NCBI GenBank assembly: GCA_903838675.1
Contig: CAILZI010000116.1
Location: 124,001 to 188,000, forward strand
DNA: 64,000 bases
From: an uncultured Verrucomicrobiota bacterium
Lineage (GTDB): Bacteria; Verrucomicrobiota; Verrucomicrobiia; Verrucomicrobiales; Verrucomicrobiaceae
Reading direction: 5' to 3'
Below are positions 37,138 to 46,600 of the stretch, piece by piece. Below the pieces are notes generated by a model. The model saw nothing but the letters and a program-made list of their open reading frames with translations, did not search any database and was not told the origin of the DNA. Numbering within the stretch: the stretch's first letter is position 1; each line of letters begins with the position of its first letter. The position numbers were made by a program, and so were the translations under genes.

Positions 37138-38859
37138 ATGCCGATGAAACTCGCTCTCCTGTTCGCCGCCCTGGCATCCGTCTCCATCCACGCTGCGCCC
37201 GCCCTGATCCTCCATCACGGCAAAGTCATCACCGTGGACAAAGACTTCCGCATTGCCGAAGCCATCGCCATCGATGCGAACGGACGCATCACCGCCGTAG
37301 GAACGAACGATGAAATCCTCGCAACGAAGGGGGCAGACTGTCAGGTGATTGATCTCGGTGGCAAAACAGTTCTGCCGGGCCTCATGGATTCCCACGTCCA
37401 TCCCGGCGCGGCCATGATCGAGTTTGATCACGAAATTCCCACCATGGAAACCATCGCCGACGTGCTCGCCTACCTCAGCGGTCGCGTGAAGGTCTCCCAA
37501 CCCGGCGAGCTCATCAGTGTCCGTCAGATCTTCATCACACGTCTCGAAGAGAAACGCTACCCCACCCGCGCAGAACTGGACCGCATCGCGCCCAACAACC
37601 CCGTCGTCTTTTCCACCGGCCCGGATTCGATGTTGAACAGCCTCGCGCTCAAGCTCGGCGGCTACAGCCGTGACTACAAGGTGCCAGCAGGCAGCGCCGG
37701 CAAGATGGAGGTGGATGCCAGTGGCGAACCCACCGGCCTTCTCCGCAGTCTCAGCCACAACGTCAAAGCGCCCACATCGGCCAAATCACCCACGGCAGAG
37801 GACACTTATCGCCGCACCATTGAATTGTTCCATGACTACAACGCTGTCGGCCTCACCACCGTGGCGGATCGCGATTCCAGCCTCAAGCAGTGTGAGCTTT
37901 ATCAAAAGATGCTTGCCAAAGGCGATCTCACCGTGCGCATGCGCCCCTCTCCCGGCATTCCCAGCATGAGTCTCTGGCCCGCCTGCAAAAAAGCCATCGA
38001 GGAAGTCATCCAGCATCCGCTGACCAAGGAAGACCCCATGCTGCAGATCATCGGCACCAAGGTCTATCTCGATGGCGGCATGCTAACCGGCAGTTCCTGG
38101 ATGATCGAACCCTGGGGCATCAGCGAAGCCTACGGCATCACCGATCCACAGTATCGCGGTGTGCAGAAGATTCCCGCCGATCGTTTGAAGCAGCTCGTCG
38201 AAAAAGTCACCGCCGCTGGTCTGCAGTTCACCGCGCACAGCGTCGGCGATGCCGCCGTAAAGCTCCTCATTGATACCTACGAGGCGGTGGATGGTCAAAA
38301 TGCGGGAAGCATCCGCACCGCACGCAGCAGCGTCACCCACTGCAATTTCATGCATCCCGACTCCATCGCCAAGGCTGCGAAACTAGGCGTATGCATCGAC
38401 CTCCAGCCCATCTGGCTCCACATGGACGGTCGCACGCTCACAGGCCATTTCGGCGAAGAGCGCATGTCGCGCTTCCAGCCCCTGCGCGCCTGCTTCGATC
38501 AAAAAGTCATCGTCGGTGGTGGCAGCGACCACATGCAGAAAATCGGTTCCTTCCGCAGCATCAATCCCTACAACCCCTGGCTCGGCATGTGGACATCCAT
38601 CACCCGCAAAGCCCGCAAGCTCGACAAGCCCGTTCACATCGAAAATGCACTCACCCGCCAAGAAGCCCTGCGCCTCTACACCAGCAACAACGCCTTCCTC
38701 CTCAAGTCCGAAAAAAACACCGGCAGCCTCGAACCCGGCAAGCTCGCCGACATCATTCTCGTCGATCGCGATCCGCTGACCTGCCCCATCGACGACCTCG
38801 TGCAAACCCAGGTGCTCAAGACATGGCTCGGCGGCAAAGTCGTCTTCGAGAAAAAGTGA
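37138..38859 (+). CDS. Exported amidohydrolase, Amidohydro_3 / YtcJ-like
   Basis: 573 residues with a signal peptide (MKLALLFAALASVSIHAAP). The N-terminal strand region LILHHGKVITVDKDFRIAEA and the metal-binding GLMDSHVHPGAAMIEF are followed by FTAHSVGDAAVKLLIDTYEA, THCNFMHP and the terminal metal aspartate in VGGGSDHMQKIGSFRS. The C-terminal LLKSEKNTGSLEPGKLADII closes the composite beta-sandwich. Members deacylate amides or formamides; the substrate is unknown. Two in-frame ATGs (37138, 37144) are equally good starts. Its 5' leader overlaps the divergent small gene's possible longer start. Confidence 0.88.
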   Translation: MPMKLALLFAALASVSIHAAPALILHHGKVITVDKDFRIAEAIAIDANGRITAVGTNDEILATKGADCQVIDLGGKTVLPGLMDSHVHPGAAMIEFDHEIPTMETIADVLAYLSGRVKVSQPGELISVRQIFITRLEEKRYPTRAELDRIAPNNPVVFSTGPDSMLNSLALKLGGYSRDYKVPAGSAGKMEVDASGEPTGLLRSLSHNVKAPTSAKSPTAEDTYRRTIELFHDYNAVGLTTVADRDSSLKQCELYQKMLAKGDLTVRMRPSPGIPSMSLWPACKKAIEEVIQHPLTKEDPMLQIIGTKVYLDGGMLTGSSWMIEPWGISEAYGITDPQYRGVQKIPADRLKQLVEKVTAAGLQFTAHSVGDAAVKLLIDTYEAVDGQNAGSIRTARSSVTHCNFMHPDSIAKAAKLGVCIDLQPIWLHMDGRTLTGHFGEERMSRFQPLRACFDQKVIVGGGSDHMQKIGSFRSINPYNPWLGMWTSITRKARKLDKPVHIENALTRQEALRLYTSNNAFLLKSEKNTGSLEPGKLADIILVDRDPLTCPIDDLVQTQVLKTWLGGKVVFEKK

Positions 38860-38861
38860 GC

Positions 38862-38971
38862 GATCCCGAAGGGATCAAAGAAAGTAGCCAGGGGTAAACT
38901 CGCGAAGCGAGTGCCGCCCCTGGACCCCAGGCAAGGTTATGCCTTTCTCAAGGGCACATGCCGAAGGTATG
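38862..38971. repeat. Structured palindromic repeat with three GAA-loop hairpins
   Basis: Right after the amidohydrolase stop come three stems with the same GAA loop. GATCCC-GAA-GGGATC is at 38862-38876. ACTCGC-GAA-GCGAGT is at 38898-38912. CATGCC-GAA-GGTATG is at 38957-38971, with one G-T pair. The second is nested in an outer stem CCAGGGG (38888-38894) / CCCCTGG (38917-38923). Such structure suggests a REP-like mobile element or a structured RNA. It lies between convergent amidohydrolase and sbcC genes. Confidence 0.65.
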
Positions 38972-38996
38972 CAAGAAACGTTCTTCGTCCCATCAT

Positions 38997-41819
38997 TCAC
39001 GCCACCACCTCAATCCGGCTCGTCCCGCCCGCCCCGCGAACCACACGCACCTGCGTGGTCAGCCGGTCCTTCAGCAATTCCACATGCGAGATCAAACCGA
39101 TCGTCTTCCCGCGTGATCGCAGATTCTCCAGCGCACTCAGTGCCACCTCCAGCGTCTCGGAGTCCAGCGTGCCAAAGCCTTCGTCAATAAACAGCGAATC
39201 AATCGGGTGATGCCGGCTCGCCAGCTCGCTCAGACCCAGCGCCAGCGCCAGGCTCGCCAGGAAACTTTCACCTCCAGACAAACTCTCCATCGGCCGGTCC
39301 ACATTCCCCTGATACAGATCCACGATTCGCAGATCAAGTTCATCGCCCTCGGCGGCCATGAGGCGGTAGCGCTCTGCCAGCGATTTCAAATGCTCATTCG
39401 CCAGACCGATGAGCTGCCTCAGCGTGAGCGACTGCGCAAAGCGCGAAAACTTCGCGCCATCCGCCGAGCCGATCAGCTCCTTCAGCCTTCCCCAGCGCAG
39501 TGCTTCGGCTTCCGCCGCCTGCAGTTCGGCACCACCAGACTCTCGCCGCTTCCGCGCCTCGTCATCATTGCGGATCTGCTGCTCCAGCGATCCCAGCTCG
39601 GTGCGCTTGGCTGCAAAGGCATCATTCAATCGCTTCGCGTTCGCTTCCATTTCGCTCAGGGCCGCTGTGTCCAGCACGCTCTGTCCTGCAAACGGCTTCC
39701 GGCGTTCATCGAGCTGCTCCAGCTTCGCCAGCGTCGCCGCACTTTGAGTTTGCAGCGCATTCAGCCTTGTCTCCACATCCCGCCATGCTTTCTCCGCCGT
39801 TGTGACGCGGCCCTCATGCTGCTGACGATCTTCACCGAGCGTCTTGCGGCAGAGCAGTTCGTTCAACTGCGCCTTCAACGCATCCGCCTTCGCCCGCAGT
39901 GTCACACCTTCTGCTTTCAACTCATCCAAGCGCTTCGTCTTCGCCACCTCCTCCTGCTGCGTGAGCTGGATGTCGTTTTCAATCTTCTGCCGCTCCCCGC
40001 GCTTTTGAGTGGATTCCTGCTGCTTTTTCGAGAACGCGCTCACGCGTTTTTCCAGCGCATCAATCTCAAGCTCTGCGCTGGCTGGCGAAGCTAAGTTGCC
40101 CAGCTGCTGTGCCATTGGGATGCTTTGAATCACGCCGCGCTTCAAGGTCTCCTCCGCGCTCCATTCCTTCAGCACTTCATTCGTCGGTGCCTCCAGCCTT
40201 CTCACGCTTTCCTTCATCTCCTCGATCCGCTTCCTCTCAGCCAGCTGCTCAGCTTCGTTTTTCGTCAGCTCACGCTCCAACGTCACGAGATTTCGATTCG
40301 TCTGCTCGTGCTGTTTCTCCAGCATAGTGAGCAGCTTCCGTGCAGCTTGAAGCTGCGATTCAAAATTCGTTGCCGTCTGCGCAAAGGGATGCTCCAGCGC
40401 TCCGCAAAGTGGGCATGCCTCGCCCGGTTTCAAATCCTGCCGATGCTCGTCAAAGCCCGCCACCTGCTCCGCATGGCGCGTCACTTCACGCTGCGCTTCG
40501 AGAGCTTTCATGAGCCGCTCCAGCTCCGCACGGTCCTTCTTCGCCTTTGCAGCTCCTTCCGTGCCGTGTTTCGCCAGGGCCGCCGCAGCCGTCTCCGCTT
40601 TGGCAAGATTCTGCTGGAGCGCCAGCGCCTCTGCATGACGCTTCCGGCCTTCGTTGAGCTTTTCAAATGCACCGCGCCATTCACGCACGGCCACACGCAG
40701 CTTTGGCAGGATGTCGCCTAGCTCCGCATCACCCGCATTTTGTTTGAGCCACGCTTCGAGGGCCTGCGTCGCATCAGCATGTGCCGCGAGAGCTTTTTCA
40801 GCGGCTTCGCGTCGCGCAGCCGCTTCTTTCTGCTCCTTCGCCCACGTTTGATACTTCGCACGGCTCTCACCGAGCTGCTTTTCAAGCTGCTCGCTCTGCG
40901 CCGCCATGCCCGCCGCCTGCTCCCACACCGGCTCACGCTTCGCGCGTTGCTGCTTCGCTTCCTCGGCTGCAGCCCTTGTTTTGGAAACCTCAGCCGTCAG
41001 CTCTGACTGCGAATGCTGCAGCGCCTGATGCGATGCGCTTAGCTTCGCGATCTCTGCCACGATGACTGCATGTTCGCACTGGTCCCGCAGTTGCTGTGCT
41101 GCCGCCTGGCTCTCGGCCTGGAGTCGTGCGGCATTGGTTTGCGTCTCCGTGAGGTTTCCTTCCAGTTGTATGCGGCCTGCATCGTCCAGCACCGTCACCG
41201 CGCCGAGGCGCTCCTTCAGCGTGCGTGCGGCCTCATCCTTCACCTTGTGGGTTTCAAAGGCCAGCACCGACAGATCGCTGTAAATCTCAGTGCCCGTGAT
41301 CTTCTCCAGCAGTTCTGCACGCTCGTTAGGCTTCGCTTTCAGAAACGCCGCAAACTGTCCTTGCGCCAGCAGCACGGACCGCAGGAAGCGATGCACATCC
41401 AGTCCCGTCTTCTCTTCAATGATACTGTCCATTTCCGCAGCCTTCTCGGCCAGGATCTCTCCGGTCGTGGCATTGGCCAGGCGGCGCTCCACCGGCTGCA
41501 GCTTCCCATCAGCCTTGCCACGTGCTCTCCGCAGCCGCCAGATGGCACGCAGCGTTTCACCCCCGGTTTCAAAATCCACTTCCGCCAGACATTCCGCCGT
41601 GTGCCGGCTCATCATCTCATCTGCCCGGTCATTGCCATAGCGTGCCGCACGGCCATACAGCGCCAGCGTCATCGCATCCAGCAAAGTCGATTTGCCCGCG
41701 CCCGTCGGTCCCGTGATCAAAAACACCCCCGCCGCACTCAGCGGCACCGCATCAAACCGCACCTCATGCGTTCCGCTGAGCGAGTTGAGATTCTGAAGTC
41801 GGACGGCGAGGAGGCGCAT
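38997..41819 (-). CDS. sbcC: Exonuclease subunit SbcC (Rad50-like ATPase)
   Basis: 940 residues. Walker A is GPTGAGKST (37-45), and the C-terminal ABC signature and Walker B are seen as ESLSGGESFLASLALALGLS and SLFIDEGFGTLD. Between them lie two long coiled-coil arms rich in A, E, K and Q, joined by a zinc-hook CPLC (in GEACPLCGALEH). With SbcD it forms the MR-type complex that cleaves DNA hairpins and blocked ends. It starts three bases after the sbcD stop, in the same minus-strand operon. Confidence 0.95.
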   Translation of the reverse strand: MRLLAVRLQNLNSLSGTHEVRFDAVPLSAAGVFLITGPTGAGKSTLLDAMTLALYGRAARYGNDRADEMMSRHTAECLAEVDFETGGETLRAIWRLRRARGKADGKLQPVERRLANATTGEILAEKAAEMDSIIEEKTGLDVHRFLRSVLLAQGQFAAFLKAKPNERAELLEKITGTEIYSDLSVLAFETHKVKDEAARTLKERLGAVTVLDDAGRIQLEGNLTETQTNAARLQAESQAAAQQLRDQCEHAVIVAEIAKLSASHQALQHSQSELTAEVSKTRAAAEEAKQQRAKREPVWEQAAGMAAQSEQLEKQLGESRAKYQTWAKEQKEAAARREAAEKALAAHADATQALEAWLKQNAGDAELGDILPKLRVAVREWRGAFEKLNEGRKRHAEALALQQNLAKAETAAAALAKHGTEGAAKAKKDRAELERLMKALEAQREVTRHAEQVAGFDEHRQDLKPGEACPLCGALEHPFAQTATNFESQLQAARKLLTMLEKQHEQTNRNLVTLERELTKNEAEQLAERKRIEEMKESVRRLEAPTNEVLKEWSAEETLKRGVIQSIPMAQQLGNLASPASAELEIDALEKRVSAFSKKQQESTQKRGERQKIENDIQLTQQEEVAKTKRLDELKAEGVTLRAKADALKAQLNELLCRKTLGEDRQQHEGRVTTAEKAWRDVETRLNALQTQSAATLAKLEQLDERRKPFAGQSVLDTAALSEMEANAKRLNDAFAAKRTELGSLEQQIRNDDEARKRRESGGAELQAAEAEALRWGRLKELIGSADGAKFSRFAQSLTLRQLIGLANEHLKSLAERYRLMAAEGDELDLRIVDLYQGNVDRPMESLSGGESFLASLALALGLSELASRHHPIDSLFIDEGFGTLDSETLEVALSALENLRSRGKTIGLISHVELLKDRLTTQVRVVRGAGGTSRIEVVA

Positions 41820-41822
41820 GAG

Positions 41823-42968
41823 TTAGGCTGTGATTTTTTGTTCCCGCATCGCCAGCAGCTCATCAAACACGGCACTCAATTCGTCACCCTCAATCTGCTT
41901 TTCCCTCAGCAGTTCGCGGAAAACCTCACGGGGCTGGAGTTCACTGAGGGTGGGGCCGGTATGTTCCCATGTGGAAGCAAGGCTCTGAGGCAGGTCCGCG
42001 AGTACTTTTAAAACTTCAAATCGACCACCAGCGGCGTCACGAATCTGGCGGTCAAGATCGGCTTCCGGGGCATCAAGCTTCACCGTGACCTCCGCCCAGC
42101 TTGCGGCCGCAACCTTTTCAAGATCCGCGGCCAGTGTGGCGCGGCCGACATTGACACGCGTGAGCAGCCGCGCGACAGGGATTGAAAGCGTCTCAATTTT
42201 CATCCCCTCAGTATCGATCACGACGACCGATTTTTTGTCCGTAGCCTCGGAAAAACTGAGCGCTACGGGTGATCCGCTGTAACGCACATTCTCAAGCCCC
42301 GCGACCTTCTGCGGTTTATGCAGGTGCCCCAGTGCGGTATAGCCAAAGCCCTCAAACACATCCGCACCCACGGCACCCAGATTGCCGATGTGGATGTCCC
42401 GCTCGCTGTCACTCGTCGTCGCTCCCAGCACCGTGAGATGCCCCATGGCAATCATGGGGCGCTTCCCCGCCAGCGCACGGCATGCGCCGAGTTGTGCTGC
42501 ATAGTGTTCCCGAATGGCAGCGCGCACCTGGCTCTGCACGTCCGTCATGGACTCACCGACGGCGGCTTGCCGAAGATCGCGTTCACGCAGAAAAGGCACG
42601 GCAGCGATCACAGCCTCATCGAGATCGACGATGTTCTCCCCCGCATGGCCAAAGACATGCACCTCGAAGCGCTTCAGCAGTTCACGCGGCGCATTGAGAT
42701 GCGAGGCGGAGTCATGATTGCCCCCGGTGATGACGGCCTTCACGGTACGCAGATCGGCAAGACGCTTGAGGAAGTCGAAATACAAACCCACCGCATCCTG
42801 CGGCGGATTCGCTGCATCAAAGACATCCCCGCTCAGCAGCAGCGTGTCGATCTTCTCGCTGTGTAGCGTGTCGATGAGCCAGTCAAGAAAGGCGGCATGC
42901 TCCGGCAGGCGGTCACGCTCGACGAGTCGGGCGCCGAGATGCCAGTCTGCGGTGTGGAGGATGCGCAT
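41823..42968 (-). CDS. sbcD: Exonuclease subunit SbcD (Mre11-like nuclease)
   Basis: 381 residues from ATG 42968. The metallophosphoesterase motifs are complete: MRILHTADWHLG (motif I), LLLSGDVFDAANPP (II), VITGGNHDSASHL (III), MAMGHLTVLG (IV) and YTALGHLHKPQKV (V). The capping domain follows. It supplies the nuclease activity of the SbcCD complex, which acts on palindromes and hairpins. The many palindromic repeats in this window are therefore of some interest as substrates. A longer frame adds 11 residues from 43001. Confidence 0.95.
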   Translation of the reverse strand: MRILHTADWHLGARLVERDRLPEHAAFLDWLIDTLHSEKIDTLLLSGDVFDAANPPQDAVGLYFDFLKRLADLRTVKAVITGGNHDSASHLNAPRELLKRFEVHVFGHAGENIVDLDEAVIAAVPFLRERDLRQAAVGESMTDVQSQVRAAIREHYAAQLGACRALAGKRPMIAMGHLTVLGATTSDSERDIHIGNLGAVGADVFEGFGYTALGHLHKPQKVAGLENVRYSGSPVALSFSEATDKKSVVVIDTEGMKIETLSIPVARLLTRVNVGRATLAADLEKVAAASWAEVTVKLDAPEADLDRQIRDAAGGRFEVLKVLADLPQSLASTWEHTGPTLSELQPREVFRELLREKQIEGDELSAVFDELLAMREQKITA

Positions 42969-43063
42969 GCGGTTGAATAGGAAGGGCAATTGCTCCTGCA
43001 AGCACCGACATCAACAAGGAGACCGGCCAAAAGTTCAACGCACTGGCATGCCCACACCAGGGC

Positions 43064-43651
43064 TCAGTTACGATTCAGAAGTCTTCGCACTTCCTCTTCG
43101 GAATACGCACTTTTTTTACCTGCACCTTTGTCATTGTAGTTTTCGATGATCTTCGGCGCTTTGCCAAGGCTTTTGGAGTGCGTCAGGGCGGACCCGGTTT
43201 TGAATTGATTATCCGCACCGCTGAAAAGGCTGTCACTTTCGCGGGCCTTCTGGCTGCCAAAGCGTGACTCAACGGTCTTGAAGCCGTTCTTCTTGGTGAG
43301 CGCTTGTTTGTCTCCCAGCGCGTAGGTCATGTCGAACTTTTTTACCTTTGATTTGCCGTACAGGCTCTGACTGGTCTTGAACTCCTTCTGCCCGGAGTAC
43401 GAGTCGGCGCCGTTGAAGCTTTTGGAATGATGCGTCTGCTTTTGAAAATGCGATCCCGCGCTGCCATTCGCCAGCTTTGGATCGTTCATAAATTTCTCAT
43501 ACTTGCTTCGCTTGGTCAGATCCATCCCCGAAGTAGTGCGCTTCACCAGCGATTGCTCTACTGGATCCTCCTTTTTCTTCTTTGTGGTTAAGCACTGGCA
43601 CAGGACAACAGATGCGCTGAGGCAGAACAGAAGTCGCACGGTTGGATTCAT
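43064..43651 (-). CDS. Lysine/serine-rich lipoprotein, unknown function
   Basis: 195 residues. A signal peptide with a lipobox-like end (LSASVVLCQC) is followed by a basic linker (LTTKKKKEDP). The mature part is low-complexity with repeated short units built on serine, lysine and phenylalanine, for example HFQKQTHHSKSFNGADSY, QKEFKTSQSLYGKSKVKKF and QFKTGSALTHSKSLG. The C-terminus ends with a short helical piece (YSEEEVRRLLNRN). It overlaps the giant TPR gene by four bases (ATGA) and is therefore translationally coupled to it. I do not recognise the family. Confidence 0.7.
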   Translation of the reverse strand: MNPTVRLLFCLSASVVLCQCLTTKKKKEDPVEQSLVKRTTSGMDLTKRSKYEKFMNDPKLANGSAGSHFQKQTHHSKSFNGADSYSGQKEFKTSQSLYGKSKVKKFDMTYALGDKQALTKKNGFKTVESRFGSQKARESDSLFSGADNQFKTGSALTHSKSLGKAPKIIENYNDKGAGKKSAYSEEEVRRLLNRN

Positions 43652-46600
43652 GGCTGAGGCGAGGTTTTGGCGGTCGTCTGCCGGGTGAGGAACAGGATTT
43701 CCTGTTTCACACCTCCTGGCAGGCGGAACTTTGGCAGCTCCGTTTCGATGTCCCCAAGTCTGCCCCAGCTTTGGTAGAGTTCAAAGATGAGTTTTGCCGA
43801 CTCGGCCGGCATGGTCCAGTTCATGCGCATGAGAAAAATCTCAGCTGCTTCAAAATTCTGCTGACGCATGAGGAAGCGTGCCTGTGCGGCAAACAGCTCC
43901 GGCTGCAGCGCTGCGGTGTCTTCCAGACGCTGCAGCGCCGCCGCCAGCAGTTCATGCGCGAGTCCTGCATGGCTGGTGTTTTCAAAAGCCAGCGCCCACT
44001 CGATCGTCTGCGCGCCGCCAGGGAAGTTCAGCCGGAGTGTTTCACTGAAAAGTTCCTTCACCGCCGCCTCATCATGCAGTGCATGTGCCACCCGCACGGC
44101 CAGCGGCAGCTTGCGCCCCAGCTCGCGAAATGTCGGTATGCCGGCCACGATCTCGCAGGCATCCCAGGCCCATCCAGCACGTCCTGCCAGGAGCATTTCT
44201 TCAGCGGCCAGCTCAATGCAGATCCTGTCTTTTTCCTCCACTTTCTGCCAGGCGCTGATGAAATCCTCATGCGCTTCCGGTGGCAGTCCAGCCGAGAAAG
44301 CGCTCAGTGCCAGCGCTGCGAGCGGCCGGTCCGTGCCCGCCCTTGCCTCGGTTCGCAGCATCGCGGCCCAGCCTGCGGCTTGTTTGCCTGCGGCCAGTCC
44401 TTTGAGCCAGCCGTGCATGTCTATGAGTGTATCGCGGTCCCTGGTCGTGGTGCGAAACAACGCGGCGATCTGCGCCCGCCCGCGTTCCGGCGCCCAGTCA
44501 GCCGCTGCCGCCAGCACCTTCAGCTGTTCCAGCCGCAGCGTGAATCGTTCATGGTCGCCTTTGATGGTTCGGTCGGCTTGGGTGAGAAGGTTGAGCGCCT
44601 CGGCTGCACGGTTGTGGGTGCGCAGCCCCGTGGCCAGCGCCACCACGCATGGCAGGGATTTGCGTTCGACACACAGCGTCATGAGATCGCGAATCTCATC
44701 TGCGGCACCAGCCGCTGTGGCAATCTGGCAGCGCAGTTTCAGCAGCTCCTGAGCGACGGGATCCAGCGGCTCTGCGAGAGGCACTTCACGCAGCACCTTC
44801 AGTGCTGCTTGGGGTTGCGCAAGACGCTGGAGGATCTGACCGCGATGCAAGCTGGCCTCGATGTCGAGGTCGGTGCCTGCCTGATCATTCGCCACATAGC
44901 AGGCGTGCAGGCGATCCCAGGCGGAAAGGGCGGCCTGATCGTTCTGCATGCGTTCCTGCAGCAGGCCGAGTTCACGCAGGTAGGAAACCTCATGCGGCCG
45001 GCGGCGCTCAAGCACCTGTGAAAACTGCTCACGGAATCCCTGACGACGCAGCTCATCCACATTGAAATTGCGCGCCAGAAACATGGCATGCTTCTCGCGC
45101 AGGGTGTCATCTCCGGGTTGTGGCGGCTTGAGTGGTGGTTCGGCGAGCAGCAGCTTCAGCGCAAAGCTCATCCCCGGCTCGATCTCCATCGACGTTTCAC
45201 ACACTCGCAGCAGCCAAAGCGCATAGTCGGGATTCGATGGCGCGCGGTCTGGCAGCATGCTGTAAATGTCGATCGCCTCCCGCACAAAGCCTGCACTCTC
45301 CAATCGACTGCCAAGGTTGCCGAGTGTGTCCACTGAGTGTTCGGTGCGAAGATCGACTGCGGCCAGGTGCTCGCGGATCATTCGCCGCCGTGTGGGATAG
45401 TCCACACCGCGCAACTTGCCAAGCAGGTCATTGATTCGCCATTCGCCAAATTCCGAATCCGAACGTGGCCCCAGCATTGTGGCCCCGTAGTGCTGGGCAA
45501 GGTCGGCGTTCGCGCCTTTTACCACGCTGCCGAGTCCCTGCTGCACCAGCAGCGCTTCTATCTCCCGCGTTTCTTCCCACAGGCTGCGCAGATGCGGCGG
45601 TTCTTCATAACGAGACGATCCCTGTGGGAGAAGGCTGCCTTTGGAATCCGTCATATCTCGCTGGGCGATAAACGGCCCCGACAGAAACCGGCCCAGTGAC
45701 TCTCCACCGGTTTGATCCGCACCCGCCAGGCCAGCTACCGCCGCTTTGCGAATGGCCGTCAGCGCAGAAGGCTGGGTGCGCTGCAGCCTGCGCCATGCAT
45801 CCTGCAGCGCCTCCTCGCGCTGCTGCTCAGAGTTCGTAATGCGGCTCAGATAGGAAAGGCTCAGCAAAAACGGATCATAGGTGGTTCGGTAATTTTCCGC
45901 AGACACCGGGCCGCTTACCGCCACATCGAGGTACTGCCTCGCCAGCTCCCAGCGCTCCGCGCTTTCAGCAATGCGAGCCAGGAACAGCGAGTAATCCATT
46001 TCCATCTCCGGTGAATTGAGTGGCAGGCAGGCGCCGAGCGCCAGCGCCTCGTCATACCGCTGCTTGTCCTGCAGCTTGCGGGTCAGTTCCACGATGGCGG
46101 AGTTGCGCAGCACCCGGCTGCTGCCCAGTTGAGCGAGGTCGCCGGGACGGAATCGGAAAGTGTTCACATCCAATAGCATCGAGACACACGCCTGCAGCAG
46201 GCTGGCTCGTGCTTTCAGCACCTCAGGCGACCATCCTTTCTCGCTTGCCCAGGTTACCGCCTCATCCATTCCATGGCTGTGAAGCATCAGCCAGATCATC
46301 GCAAACTGCGCCTCCAGCTTGGTCGTGTCAGGCAGCACCTTCTTCAGCACCACGCGAAACTCCGCGCCTGCACCGGCATAAAACAGCGCCCAGAGTTTCT
46401 CTACTTCGTTCGCCTGTTCGCCTGTGCTCCATTGTTTGATCCACTCGCTCAGCGCCTCCCCACCATGGGCACGGCGTAGTTTCGCGAGTTCTTCAATCGC
46501 TCGCAGCCGCACCAGTGCCGCGTCGTCTGGCAGTTCGGCAAACTCCGCCCTTGGCTGGCCAAGGAAGGCCCGCAGTGTGTCCAGATCTTTTCGCTCCAGC

